Assembly (NCBI RefSeq): GCF_008692785.1
Contig: NZ_VXJV01000010.1
Coordinates: 103,302 to 167,301, forward strand
DNA: 64,000 bases
Direction: 5' to 3'
DNA from: Salmonella enterica subsp. diarizonae
Lineage (GTDB): Bacteria > Pseudomonadota > Gammaproteobacteria > Enterobacterales > Enterobacteriaceae
The position numbers and the translations under genes are program-made. The notes under the pieces are model-generated. The model made no database searches. It saw nothing but the letters and a program-made list of their open reading frames with translations, and was not told where the DNA came from. Numbering within the stretch: the stretch's first letter is position 1; the number at the start of each line of letters is the position of its first letter. Of this stretch, positions 38,522 to 48,469 are shown piece by piece.

Positions 38522-39763
38522 ATGAATGAACTAAAAAAAGAGCTTGGGCTGGTTCAGGGCGTTATCTTGTTAACCACGTCATTATTAGGGACTGGCGTTT
38601 TTGCGCTTCCGGAACTGGCTGCGCGGGCCGCAGGCAACATCAGCCTGTGGGCATGGCCGCTGCTCATTATTTTGATTTTCCCTATTGCCATTGTCTTTGC
38701 CGTGCTGGGGCGTCATTTTCCACACGCTGGCGGCATAGCGCATTTTGTCGGAATGGCATTTGGCCCGCACCTACAACGGGTGATCAGTTGGTTATTTTTA
38801 TCGGTAATTCCTGTCAGCTTTCCCGCAGCCCTGCATATTGCGGTGGGCTTCGGTCAGGCGCTGTTTGGCTGGCGGAACGAGCAGCTCTTATTCGGGGAAC
38901 TGGGAACTATAGTCTTACTATGGTTTATGGGCTCTCGCGGCGCCAGCTCCAGCGCCAACCTGCAAGCCATTATCGCTGGATTAATTATCGCGCTTATTGC
39001 CGCCATTCTGTGGAAAGGCGCGATTAAACCTGCGGATATCACTTTTCCAGCCGCGAAAGAAATCACATTTTCCCGGCTGTGTACCGCCCTGGCGATCATA
39101 TTCTGGGGATTTGTGGGAATTGAGGCTTTTACGCATTTGTCGTCTGAATTTAAAAATCCTGAACGTGATTTTCCGCGCGCATTGATCATTGGCCTGATGC
39201 TGGCCGGCTCCATTTATTGGGCCAGTACCGCCGTGGTACTGCATTTTGGCGTCTATAGCGACAAGATAGCGGCGACAGCATCGCTACCGCTTATTATTGT
39301 TCATCTCTTCGGTCTGCAGGCGTTGTGGGTAGCCTGCATTATTGGTTATCTCACCTGCTTTGCCAGCCTGAATGTGTATGCTCAGAGTTTCGCGCGCCTG
39401 ATATGGACGCAAATGCAATATAAGCCCGACCACTATCTGGCTCAACTCTCTCCCGGACGCATCCCCTTGCACGCGTTAAACGCCATTCTGGCCTGTTGTT
39501 GCGTGAGTTCCCTGGTCGTCTACGCCCTGAGAATTAATCTCAATGCGCTGATCGTCTATGCTAACGGTATTTTTATTATGCTCTATCTGCTTTGTATGCT
39601 GGCGGGCTGTCGGCTGTTGAAAGGGCGCGGTCATGCACTGGCGGTGACGGGTTGTCTACTGTGTCTATTATTGCTGGTAATGGTGGGTTGGAAAAGCTTA
39701 TACGCCACTATTATGCTGGTAATGTTATGGCGGTTTTTACCGAAGCGGAAACGCATGACGTGA
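38522..39763 (+). CDS. yjeH: YjeH, L-methionine/branched-chain amino acid exporter
   Basis: A 413-residue inner-membrane APC-family exporter with about twelve hydrophobic segments. Its first segment contains GVILLTTSLLGTGVFALPEL, the unwound helix region that binds substrate. E. coli YjeH exports methionine, leucine, isoleucine and valine. It is transcribed away from groSL. Confidence 0.92.
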   Translation: MNELKKELGLVQGVILLTTSLLGTGVFALPELAARAAGNISLWAWPLLIILIFPIAIVFAVLGRHFPHAGGIAHFVGMAFGPHLQRVISWLFLSVIPVSFPAALHIAVGFGQALFGWRNEQLLFGELGTIVLLWFMGSRGASSSANLQAIIAGLIIALIAAILWKGAIKPADITFPAAKEITFSRLCTALAIIFWGFVGIEAFTHLSSEFKNPERDFPRALIIGLMLAGSIYWASTAVVLHFGVYSDKIAATASLPLIIVHLFGLQALWVACIIGYLTCFASLNVYAQSFARLIWTQMQYKPDHYLAQLSPGRIPLHALNAILACCCVSSLVVYALRINLNALIVYANGIFIMLYLLCMLAGCRLLKGRGHALAVTGCLLCLLLLVMVGWKSLYATIMLVMLWRFLPKRKRMT

Positions 39764-39775
39764 GAGGCAACCATT

Positions 39776-39811
39776 GGCCGGATAGCGACGCTCACGCAAC
39801 TTATCCGACCT
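39776..39811. repeat. REP-like element between yjeH and fxsA
   Basis: GGCCGGATAGCGACGCTC and GCAACTTATCCGACC form the REP-type inverted pair with GCCGGATA and TATCCGAC ends, between convergent genes. Confidence 0.6.
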
Positions 39812-39823
39812 GCATCTCCACCT

Positions 39824-40300
39824 TTAATCCCGACGATCATCCTTATGTTCAATACGATCGCGATCGTCGTCTTTACGCTGATACTCGCCGTCAAATGTTT
39901 CGCCACCACCAGTACCTGCGCTAAACCCGCCGCCCGGCATCCGGGAAAAACGTAAATGTGGCAACAACTTCAGCGTCAAATGTTTTTGCACTGGCGGTAA
40001 CAAAAGGAGAAGGCCGAGAAAATCGGTGAAAAAACCCGGCAACAGGAGCAGTAAGCCAGCGATGATCAGCGATACGCTCTTAATCATTTCTGCCGCAGGG
40101 CTCTCACCGGCCGCCATTTTTTGTTGCATCAGCAAAAAGTTTTTAAAACCCTGGTTACGTACCAGCGACATACCGATAACCGACGTAAAAATCACCAGGA
40201 TTAGCGTCATCAGGACGCCAAGCACATGGGCGACCTGGATAAAGATAGAAATCTCAATATAAACATAGAGAAAGACAGCTAAAAAGGGTATCCAGCGCAA
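39824..40300 (-). CDS. fxsA: FxsA, inner-membrane protein
   Basis: FxsA is named for suppression of F-plasmid exclusion of phage T7 when overproduced. The 158-residue protein has two or three hydrophobic segments, including the long Leu-rich SLIIAGLLLLLPGFFTDFLG stretch, and a Gly-rich, charged C-terminal tail. The start is the TTG at 40300 (LRWIPFLAVFLYVYIEISIF), which matches the E. coli protein length; the longer in-frame reading to 40339 adds non-conserved residues. Confidence 0.93.
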   Translation of the reverse strand: MRWIPFLAVFLYVYIEISIFIQVAHVLGVLMTLILVIFTSVIGMSLVRNQGFKNFLLMQQKMAAGESPAAEMIKSVSLIIAGLLLLLPGFFTDFLGLLLLLPPVQKHLTLKLLPHLRFSRMPGGGFSAGTGGGETFDGEYQRKDDDRDRIEHKDDRRD

Positions 40301-40640
40301 AGGACTCTCCTGTAAGTCATAGCCGTCTGCGACGACCATTTAAATGGGTTTGCGATTCGCATTGATCCGATATGGTGGTGCTTAGCAAAATTTCAAGCAG
40401 TTTGTACACTTATTTTAAGTAGTAATCCTAAAGCGGTGACCTATTTCACAAAATAATAAATAAGGGGTAAATTCCCACACTTTAAGTGATCCAGATTACG
40501 GTAGGAATTCTGGACCAGCATATGATCTCGTTTATCAGGCCGATGGAGGGGATAATCGTCGGTCAGAAAACATTCGAAATCACATATATCCTGTGTGTTT
40601 TAAAGTAAAAATCATTGGCAGCTTGAAAAAGAAGGTTCAC
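40301..40640 (+). promoter_or_regulatory. aspA upstream region with a CRP-like site
   Basis: About 340 bp with no gene. AGTGATCCAGATTACGG near 40486-40502 resembles a CRP site (TGTGA-N6-TCACA) with an imperfect right half, placed as in E. coli aspA, which is activated by CRP and under anaerobiosis. The call is tentative. Confidence 0.45.
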
Positions 40641-42077
40641 ATGTCAAACAACATTCGTATCGAAGAAGATCTGTTGGGTACCAGGGAAGTTCCAGCTGAA
40701 GCCTACTATGGTGTTCACACTCTGAGAGCGATTGAAAACTTCTACATTAGCAATAACAAAATCAGCGACATCCCTGAATTTGTGCGTGGCATGGTTATGG
40801 TAAAAAAAGCGGCGGCGCTGGCCAACAAAGAGCTGCAAACCATTCCTAAGAGTGTGGCGAATGCCATCATTGCCGCATGTGATGAAGTCCTTAATAACGG
40901 TAAGTGCATGGATCAGTTCCCGGTAGATGTCTACCAGGGCGGCGCGGGCACTTCCGTCAACATGAATACCAACGAAGTGCTGGCCAATATCGGGCTGGAA
41001 CTGATGGGTCATCAGAAAGGTGAATATCAGTACCTGAACCCGAACGACCACGTGAATAAATGTCAATCGACTAACGACGCCTATCCGACAGGCTTCCGTG
41101 TAGCGGTTTACGCCTCTATCATCAAACTAATTGATGCCATCAACCAGTTACGTGAAGGCTTCGAACGTAAAGCAGTTGAATTCCAGGACATCCTGAAAAT
41201 GGGTCGTACCCAGTTGCAGGACGCCGTACCGATGACGCTTGGTCAAGAATTCCGTGCTTTCAGCATCCTGCTGAAAGAAGAAGTGAAAAGCATCGAACGT
41301 ACTGCTGAACTGCTGCTGGAAGTGAACCTTGGCGCTACGGCAATCGGTACCGGTCTGAACACGCCGAAAGAATACTCTCCGCTGGCGGTGAAAAAACTGG
41401 CTGAAGTAACTGGTTTTGCTTGTGTTCCGGCTGAAGACCTGATTGAAGCGACGTCTGACTGTGGCGCATATGTCATGGTTCATAGCGCGCTGAAACGCCT
41501 GGCGGTGAAGATGTCCAAAATCTGTAACGACCTGCGCTTGCTCTCTTCTGGCCCTCGTGCCGGCTTGAACGAGATCAACTTGCCGGAACTGCAGGCGGGC
41601 TCTTCCATCATGCCAGCAAAAGTGAACCCGGTTGTACCGGAAGTCGTAAACCAGGTATGCTTTAAAGTCATCGGTAACGACACCACCGTTACGATGGCGG
41701 CGGAAGCCGGTCAGCTACAGTTGAACGTTATGGAACCGGTTATCGGTCAGGCGATGTTCGAATCCATTCACATTCTGAGCAACGCGTGCTACAACCTGCT
41801 GGAAAAATGCGTTAACGGCATTACCGCGAATAAAGAAGTGTGCGAAGGGTACGTTTATAACTCCATCGGTATCGTCACTTACCTCAACCCGTTCATCGGC
41901 CACCACAACGGCGACATCGTCGGTAAAATCTGTGCCGAAACCGGTAAGAGCGTACGTGAAGTTGTGCTGGAGCGCGGCCTGTTGACGGAAGCCGAGCTGG
42001 ACGATATTTTCTCCGTACAGAACTTGATGCACCCGGCTTATAAAGCTAAACGTTATACTGATGAAAGCGAACAGTAA
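40641..42077 (+). CDS. aspA: Aspartate ammonia-lyase (aspartase)
   Basis: AspA deaminates aspartate to fumarate and ammonia, feeding fumarate respiration under anaerobiosis. The 478-residue protein has the fumarase/aspartase signature [11 protein letters not shown], whose Ser is catalytic, and the earlier NDAYPTG and [10 protein letters not shown] motifs. The ATG at 40641 after GAAGG gives the E. coli start. It is followed by dcuA, a functional pair for taking up aspartate and exporting succinate. Confidence 0.97.
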   Translation: MSNNIRIEEDLLGTREVPAEAYYGVHTLRAIENFYISNNKISDIPEFVRGMVMVKKAAALANKELQTIPKSVANAIIAACDEVLNNGKCMDQFPVDVYQGGAGTSVNMNTNEVLANIGLELMGHQKGEYQYLNPNDHVNKCQSTNDAYPTGFRVAVYASIIKLIDAINQLREGFERKAVEFQDILKMGRTQLQDAVPMTLGQEFRAFSILLKEEVKSIERTAELLLEVNLGATAIGTGLNTPKEYSPLAVKKLAEVTGFACVPAEDLIEATSDCGAYVMVHSALKRLAVKMSKICNDLRLLSSGPRAGLNEINLPELQAGSSIMPAKVNPVVPEVVNQVCFKVIGNDTTVTMAAEAGQLQLNVMEPVIGQAMFESIHILSNACYNLLEKCVNGITANKEVCEGYVYNSIGIVTYLNPFIGHHNGDIVGKICAETGKSVREVVLERGLLTEAELDDIFSVQNLMHPAYKAKRYTDESEQ

Positions 42078-42099
42078 TCGTACAGGGTAGTACCAAAGA

Positions 42100-42127
42100 G
42101 GCACGTCAAGATGACGTGCCTTTTTTC
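42100..42127 (+). terminator. Terminator between aspA and dcuA
   Basis: GGCACGTCA and TGACGTGCC form a perfect 9-bp stem with an AGA loop followed by TTTTTT. Confidence 0.9.
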
Positions 42128-42191
42128 TTGCAATAAGTTACCAAATAACAACAATTTAATATCAACTTGTTAAACAACAAGGAAGGCTAAT

Positions 42192-43493
42192 ATGATAGTT
42201 GTCGAACTTATCATTGTTTTGCTGGCAATCTTTTTGGGCGCCAGACTTGGGGGCATCGGTATTGGATTCGCAGGTGGGCTGGGTGTTCTGGTACTTGCCG
42301 CCATCGGCGTGAAGCCAGGGACAATTCCATTCGATGTCATTTCCATCATCATGGCGGTTATCGCCGCGATCTCTGCCATGCAGGTCGCGGGCGGTCTGGA
42401 TTATTTGGTAAACCAGACAGAAAAACTGCTGCGTAAGAACCCGAAATACATCACCATCCTCGCACCGATTGTGACCTATTTCCTGACTATTTTTGCCGGT
42501 ACCGGGAACATTTCCCTGGCAACGCTACCGGTTATTGCTGAAGTCGCGAAGGAGCAGGGAATCAAACCTTGCCGGCCACTCTCTACCGCCGTGGTATCCG
42601 CGCAGATCGCGATTACCGCCTCGCCGATTTCTGCGGCCGTGGTGTATATGTCTTCTGTCATGGAAGGTCATGGCATCAGCTACATCCACCTGTTGTCCGT
42701 GGTTATCCCATCTACGCTGCTGGCGGTGCTGGTGATGTCCTTCCTGGTCACTATGCTGTTCAACTCCAAACTTTCGGACGACCCGATTTACCGCAAGCGT
42801 CTGGAAGAAGGACTGATTGAACTGCGTGGTGAAAAGCAGATTGAAATCAAACCGATGGCAAAAAACTCCGTCTGGCTGTTCCTGCTGGGCGTTATCTGCG
42901 TGGTTGTTTATGCGATTGTCAACAGTCCGAGCCTCGGCCTGGTTGAGAAACCGCTGATGAACACCACCAACGCTATTCTGATCATCATGCTGAGCGTCGC
43001 AACGCTGACCACCATCCTGTGTAAAGTGGAAACTGACGCCATCCTCAACTCCAGTACCTTTAAAGCAGGGATGAGCGCCTGTATCTGTATTCTGGGCGTG
43101 GCGTGGCTGGGTGATACCTTCGTATCCGCTAACATCGACTGGATCAAAGATACTGCGGGTAGCGTCATTCAGGGTCATCCGTGGCTGCTGGCCGTCATCT
43201 TCTTCTTTGCTTCCGCGCTGCTCTACTCTCAGGCGGCAACGGCGAAAGCTCTGATGCCGATGGCGCTGGCGCTGAACGTCTCTCCGTTGACGGCAGTCGC
43301 TTCCTTCGCTGCCGTTTCCGGCCTGTTCATTCTGCCGACCTACCCGACTCTGGTTGCGGCGGTACAGATGGATGACACCGGTACAACCCGTATCGGTAAA
43401 TTCGTCTTTAACCACCCGTTCTTCATCCCAGGCACCCTGGGCGTCGTTCTGGCTGTCTGCTTCGGCTTCCTGCTGGGCAGCGTTATGCTGTAA
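42192..43493 (+). CDS. dcuA: DcuA, C4-dicarboxylate transporter
   Basis: DcuA exchanges or takes up aspartate, fumarate, malate and succinate at the inner membrane. The 433-residue protein has ten or more hydrophobic segments and the family stretches GTGNISLATLPVIAEVAKEQ and YSQAATAKALMPMALAL. It is preceded by AAGGAAGG and lies 114 bp after aspA, partly cotranscribed through the terminator in E. coli. Confidence 0.96.
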   Translation: MIVVELIIVLLAIFLGARLGGIGIGFAGGLGVLVLAAIGVKPGTIPFDVISIIMAVIAAISAMQVAGGLDYLVNQTEKLLRKNPKYITILAPIVTYFLTIFAGTGNISLATLPVIAEVAKEQGIKPCRPLSTAVVSAQIAITASPISAAVVYMSSVMEGHGISYIHLLSVVIPSTLLAVLVMSFLVTMLFNSKLSDDPIYRKRLEEGLIELRGEKQIEIKPMAKNSVWLFLLGVICVVVYAIVNSPSLGLVEKPLMNTTNAILIIMLSVATLTTILCKVETDAILNSSTFKAGMSACICILGVAWLGDTFVSANIDWIKDTAGSVIQGHPWLLAVIFFFASALLYSQAATAKALMPMALALNVSPLTAVASFAAVSGLFILPTYPTLVAAVQMDDTGTTRIGKFVFNHPFFIPGTLGVVLAVCFGFLLGSVML

Positions 43494-43613
43494 GTGTTTT
43501 ACCCGCGGGGCGTATCACGCCCCGCATTCTCCCGCCCTTTGACTAACATCCTGCCCTCGTCCATTGTATAGTGACCATTCACTTGCGGATCTTTTTGTTC
43601 TTTCGAGGTGTTT

Positions 43614-43961
43614 ATGCTTGATGTTAAGAGTCAGGATATTTCCATCCCCGAGGCCGTTGTGGTGCTTTGCACCGCCCCGGATGAAGCTACCGCCCAGGAT
43701 CTGGCCGCCAAAGTGCTGGCGGAAAAACTGGCCGCCTGCGCCACCCTCCTCCCCGGAGCGACATCGCTGTACTACTGGGAAGGCAAACTGGAGCAGGAGT
43801 ATGAAGTTCAAATGATCTTGAAAACCACCGTTTCACATCAGCAAGCGCTTATCGACTGCCTGAAGTCTCATCACCCGTATCAAACGCCCGAACTTCTGGT
43901 TTTACCTGTTACTCACGGAGATACTGATTACCTCTCATGGCTCAACGCATCTTTACGCTGA
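43614..43961 (+). CDS. cutA: CutA1, divalent-cation tolerance protein
   Basis: A 115-residue trimeric, PII-like protein linked to tolerance of copper and other divalent metals; its molecular role is unclear. It contains [20 protein letters not shown] and the C-terminal YLSWLNASL. The ATG at 43614 after CGAGG gives [20 protein letters not shown]. It overlaps dsbD by 25 bp in a different frame. Confidence 0.94.
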
Positions 43962-45640
43962 TCCTGCTGCTGTGCAGCACATCCGCCTTCGCCGGATTAT
44001 TCGACGCGCCGGGTCGCTCACAGTTCGTCCCTGCCGACCGGGCTTTTGTTTTTGATTTTCAGCAAAATCAACACGACCTTACCCTCTCCTGGCAGGTAAA
44101 AGAGGGTTACTACCTTTACCGTAAACAAATCAGCATTACGCCGACGAAAGCGGATATCGCCGCAGTCCAGCTCCCGGCAGGCGTCTGGCATGAAGATGAG
44201 TTTTACGGGAAAAGCGAAATCTACCGTAAGCGGCTAAACGTTCCGGTAACAGTTAACCAGGCGGCGGCTGGCGCGACATTAACGGTAACATACCAGGGGT
44301 GCGCCGATGCGGGATTCTGTTATCCGCCGGAAACGAAAACGGTGCCGCTAAGTGAAGTCGCCGCGGCAATAGACGCCACGCCGACGCCTGCTGTCACCCA
44401 GACGGGTGAGACGTCAAAACCCGCCGCCCAGCTACCTTTCTCCGCGATCTGGGCACTTCTGATCGGCATCGGCATCGCCTTTACGCCCTGCGTTTTACCC
44501 ATGTATCCGCTGATTTCCGGTATTGTACTGGGCGGAAGGCAACGTTTGTCGACGGGTCGCACACTGCTGCTGGCCTTTATCTATGTACAAGGGATGGCGC
44601 TGACCTATACCGCACTGGGTCTGGTCGTCGCCGCGGCGGGATTACAGTTTCAGGCGGCGCTGCAGCACCCTTATGTGTTAATCGGCCTTGCCATCGTGTT
44701 CACCCTGCTTGCGTTGTCGATGTTTGGCCTGTTCACACTACAGCTCCCCTCCTCACTGCAAACCCGGCTAACATTAATGAGTAATCGTCAGCAAGGCGGC
44801 TCGCCCGGCGGCGTCTTTGTTATGGGGGCGATTGCCGGATTAATTTGTTCTCCCTGCACCACAGCGCCGTTAAGCGCGATTCTGCTCTATATCGCTCAGA
44901 GCGGAAATATGTGGCTGGGCGGCGGCACGCTGTATCTGTATGCATTAGGCATGGGTCTGCCGCTAATTCTGGTCACCGTATTTGGCAACCGCCTGCTGCC
45001 GAAAAGCGGCCCGTGGATGGCGCATGTCAAAACCGCTTTTGGTTTCGTAATCCTCGCGTTACCGGTATTTTTACTGGAGCGGATTATTGGCGAGGCTTGG
45101 GGTTTACGGCTGTGGTCGCTGCTGGGCGTCGCTTTCTTTGGCTGGGCGTTTATCACCAGCCTTCAGGCCAGACGTGCATGGATGCGTATCGTACAGATTA
45201 TCCTGCTGGCAGCAGCGCTCATTAGCGTGCGGCCGCTACAGGATTGGGCATTCGGATCGCCGTCCGCGCAGACTCAGGCGCACCTCAATTTCACGGCTAT
45301 TTCTACCGTGGACGAGCTCAATCAGGCGCTGGCACAGGCCAAAGGCAAACCCGTTATGCTGGATTTCTACGCCGACTGGTGCGTGGCCTGTAAAGAGTTT
45401 GAAAAGTATACCTTCAGCGATCCGCGGGTCCAACAGGCGCTCGACAACACGGTGCTCTTGCAGGCTAACGTCACCGCTAACAATGCGCAGGATGTCGCGC
45501 TGTTAAAGCATCTGCAAGTCCTCGGGCTACCCACCATTCTGTTCTTTGATGCTCAAGGTCAGGAACAGCCGCAAGCGCGAGTCACCGGCTTTATGGACGC
45601 CGCAACCTTTAGCGCGCATTTGCACGATCGCCAACCGTGA
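43937..45640 (+). CDS. dsbD: DsbD, thiol:disulfide interchange protein
   Basis: DsbD carries electrons from cytoplasmic thioredoxin to periplasmic DsbC, DsbG and CcmG. The 567-residue protein has a signal peptide (cut after AFA) and an N-terminal periplasmic domain with a Cys pair in [11 protein letters not shown] transmembrane domain of eight helices follows, with Cys in FTPCVLP and ICSPCTTAP. The C-terminal thioredoxin-like domain has DWCVACK. All six redox cysteines are present. It overlaps cutA by 25 bp and is followed after 36 bp by yjdC. Confidence 0.96.
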
Positions 45641-45676
45641 GCGACACTTGCAAAAGCAAAGACGGAGGAGAATACC

Positions 45677-46252
45677 GTGCAACGTGAAGATATTCTGGGA
45701 GAAGCCCTGAAATTACTGGAGACGCAAGGGATAGCCAATACTACGCTGGAAATGGTGGCTGAGCGCGTAAATCAACCACTCGACACATTACAGCGTTTCT
45801 GGCCAGATAAAGAAGCCATTTTGTATGACGCGCTACGTTATCTTAGTCAGCAGGTAGATATCTGGCGACGCCAGCTTCTTCTTGATGAGACCCTTTCTGC
45901 TGAACAAAAGCTGCTGGCACGCTACAGCGCGCTCTCGGAATGTGTCAGTAATAACCGTTATCCTGGTTGCCTGTTCATTGCCGCCTGCACGTTTTATCCC
46001 GATCCAGCCCATCCTATTCATCAACTGGCCGATCAACAAAAACGCGCGGCACATGATTTTACCCATGAGCTACTGACCACGCTGGAAATTGACGATCCAG
46101 CGATGGTCGCAAGGCAGATGGAGCTGGTGCTGGAAGGTTGTCTCAGTCGAATGCTGGTCAACCGCAGTCAGGCTGATGTAGATACCGCTCAGCGGTTGGC
46201 GGAAGATATTCTGCGTTTTGCACAGTGCCGCCAGGGTGGCGCGCTAACCTGA
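45677..46252 (+). CDS. yjdC: YjdC, TetR-family transcriptional regulator
   Basis: A 191-residue regulator with an N-terminal TetR-type helix-turn-helix ([20 protein letters not shown]) and an all-alpha ligand domain with a Cys-containing [11 protein letters not shown] stretch. The function is not established. It begins 36 bp after dsbD with a GGAGGAG site and is likely cotranscribed. It is the last conserved core gene before the tRNA and the island. Confidence 0.9.
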   Translation: MQREDILGEALKLLETQGIANTTLEMVAERVNQPLDTLQRFWPDKEAILYDALRYLSQQVDIWRRQLLLDETLSAEQKLLARYSALSECVSNNRYPGCLFIAACTFYPDPAHPIHQLADQQKRAAHDFTHELLTTLEIDDPAMVARQMELVLEGCLSRMLVNRSQADVDTAQRLAEDILRFAQCRQGGALT

Positions 46253-46368
46253 CGGAGTACTGATTTTACGCATTTTGCCTGAAAAGCAGACAATCAACGC
46301 GCTTTTACCACTTTTTTCGTGTAAAGCCGTTGACGACCGCGCCCCTTTACGGTTTAATGCGCCCCGTT

Positions 46369-46444
46369 GCCCGGATAGCTCAGTCGGTAGAGCAGGGGAT
46401 TGAAAATCCCCGTGTCCTTGGTTCGATTCCGAGTCCGGGCACCA
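46369..46444 (+). tRNA. pheU: tRNA-Phe (GAA)
   Basis: A 76-nt cloverleaf from GCCCGGATAGCTCAGTCGG to TTCCGAGTCCGGGCACCA, with anticodon GAA in GGGATTGAAAATCCCC and CCA encoded. Phe tRNA genes are a frequent integration site of pathogenicity islands, and everything to its right looks foreign. No second copy of the tRNA 3' end is visible before the window ends. Confidence 0.97.
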
Positions 46445-46455
46445 CTATTCTAAAG

Positions 46456-46479
46456 AACCCGCTCAAAAGGCGGGTTTTT
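46456..46479 (+). terminator. Terminator after tRNA-Phe
   Basis: ACCCGC and GCGGGT form a short stem with a TCAAAAG-type loop, followed by TTTTTG, twelve bases after the tRNA. Confidence 0.8.
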
Positions 46480-46722
46480 GCTTTTCTGCATCCAGACTCT
46501 TCATCGAACGAATTCGATCATTCGCAAAATTTCACTTATCCACTTCTTCCCCAATAAACGCTTACTCAGCCTATCAAAGCGCGTTCAGCACTTCCACCTT
46601 TACCGTTTTTATCGCCTGTTTCATCTGTTTAAGCTGCTCACGCAGGGCCTGCACTTCATCGCCATCGGGGATGCGGGTTGCTGATGCAGAGCTGAACTGT
46701 CTACCACTGGCAGAGTCAGCGT

Positions 46723-47434
46723 GACGATCGGGCGATAACACTGCGCATCAGGGAAATTGCGGAAGCACGAATACGCTACGGCTGTCCGCGCATTCACGTC
46801 CTGCTGCAACGAGAAGGCTGGCTAATTAACTATAAGAAAACACACCGGATTTATTATCCGGAAGGCCTGAATTTGCGCAGAAAACGTCCCCGCAGGCATA
46901 TCAGTGTGGCACACCGTCAGCAGCGTCCGACCCCGACGTACATCGATCAGTGCTGGAGTATGGATTTCGTGTCGGATAGTCTGTTTAAGGGATGGCTTTC
47001 CGGGCACTGACTGTAGTGGATAATTTTAGTCGGGAATGCCTGGCGATCCATGCCGGAAAATCATTGAAGGGTGAGGATGTAGTCCGCGTAAGGGAAGCGC
47101 TGCGGATGCTGGATAAGCGTCTGCCGGTACGTATTCAGACAGATAACGGCAGCGAGTTATCCCGAAAAGTCTGGATAAATGGGCATATGAGCACGGTGTC
47201 ACGATGGACTTCTCCCGCCCCGGAAAACCGACAGATAACCCGTTTATTGAATCGTTTAAGGGAAGCCTGCGGGATGAATGTCTGAATATTCACTGGTTCC
47301 TGTCGCTGGAAGATGCGCAGGATAAACTCTAGAAGTGGCGCAGGGAATATAATCATGAGAGGACGCATTCATCATTAAATGACATGACTCCGGCAGAATT
47401 CATCCGAAGTCTCAAGAAAAATAAAGATCTCTGA
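46723..47434 (+). pseudogene. Decayed IS3-family transposase (OrfB remnant)
   Basis: Reading GAC at 46723 onward gives IREIAEARIRYGCPRIHVLL, then CWSMDFVSD with the first catalytic Asp, and a frame break near 46990. A second segment follows (RALTVVDNFSRECLAIHAGK, then RIQTDNGSE with the second Asp). After another break come TMDFSRPGKPTDNPFIESFK with the catalytic Glu and the C-terminal NDMTPAEFIRSLKK, ending at the TGA at 47434. At least two frameshifts and a TAG near 47329 make it non-functional. It resembles the IS407-like branch of IS3. No clear terminal repeats are seen. Confidence 0.85.
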
Positions 47435-47558
47435 TTTAGTACTATACTGATTTTGGGCCAGGGTCACTAATTTATGGTGTAGTTGTAGAGGCTAGAGTAT
47501 TTAGTGCTATTGTATAATACATCCTTAAATAACCACATGGCTCATATGGCTATTTTTA

Positions 47559-47877
47559 TTATTGGGTTGACTTCATCTGAATAGCTATAGAAAAAATTCT
47601 GAATTCTGTTACCTCTCTTTTATACAAAAATATTTGATTACCCAGTGGAGGGATGTTTTGGTATGTGTCATACAACCATGAGATAAAATTAACACTCCCT
47701 AAACCAACAACAGAATTAGCAATGAAGAGATTTATAGATGTATAAAGAGCATTCTTAATAATATCCTTGTAACAACCCAGGAATATACCAGACCACAATC
47801 CAAAGAGTTAACATACCTGTAAAATAGATAAATTCTTTAAAGCTGAATAGATTATTTTTCACTCTAATGGTTCTCAT
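47559..47877 (-). pseudogene. Possible broken small membrane protein
   Basis: From an ATG at 47877 one frame gives MRTIRVKNNLFSFKEFIYFT and a hydrophobic segment TLWIVVWYIPGLLQ before a stop. The adjacent frame continues with KNALYTSINLFIANSVVGLG and ends at 47559. Together they could be one frameshifted protein of about 105 residues with two membrane segments. I do not recognise the family, there is no strong ribosome-binding site, and chance cannot be excluded in this AT-rich stretch. Confidence 0.3.
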
Positions 47878-47991
47878 TGTATGGATGCAACGAAAAAAAT
47901 TTCATTTTTATCTTTTGTCACCTTCCCGGAAATGATTGCTGGCCTATACTATCAGTATAAAGAAGACTGGCATACAAAAAAACACCTTCCA

Positions 47992-48341
47992 CTATAGCCT
48001 GGTATATTGACGTGATACTTTAATTCTGACTTCGCCCCCAGTCAGCGCGTAAAATGATACAAACTTATTATCTGGTAAGCAATCTGCTTTGATATTCGGC
48101 CGGCACCTGTAACCCAACACAGAATATAAATAATCATACTCACCAGACTGCCAGTTGAGGGATGTCATCAACCCTACTGATGCTTCTGCCTCATAACAGC
48201 ACTTCAGATCTATATTCCTGTTATCCTTAAAATTTTCTGCCTGACTACTGACAGGGAATGAGTATCAGCCTGAGCATCAGTAATAACAATGTCCACAGAT
48301 GTCGATAATAACAGAGAAGATAAAAGGATTTTTTTCATCAT
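47992..48341 (-). pseudogene. Frameshifted small secreted protein with paired cysteines
   Basis: Tandem ATGs at 48341 and 48338 after GGGAG start a signal-peptide-like sequence, MMKKILLSSLLLSTSVDIVI. That frame stops early with TAG after 43 codons. The next frame picks up near 48258 as FPVSSQAENFKDNRNIDLKC and runs uninterrupted for about 80 codons to a TAG at 47992, with four Cys (CC, then RCRP and DCLP). The two halves read as one secreted protein of about 110 residues broken by a frameshift. I do not recognise the family. It lies downstream of the YjiK-like gene on the same strand. Confidence 0.5.
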
Positions 48342-48469
48342 AAAACTCCCTGAGCACACTTATTTTAATTACCCAGATGCACCGTAAAGCCCTGTCCTTC
48401 AGAGCGGGGAGGATGACAATTTCTGAGTAAAGAAGGAGTACTTCTAATACATTTAACTCTGATTTGACG

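Noticed and set aside
46528..46690. Minus-strand reading GDEVQALREQLKQMKQAIKT, ending at about 46574
   Set aside because: It could be the tail of a transposase or phage protein, but there is no start and too little sequence to support a call.
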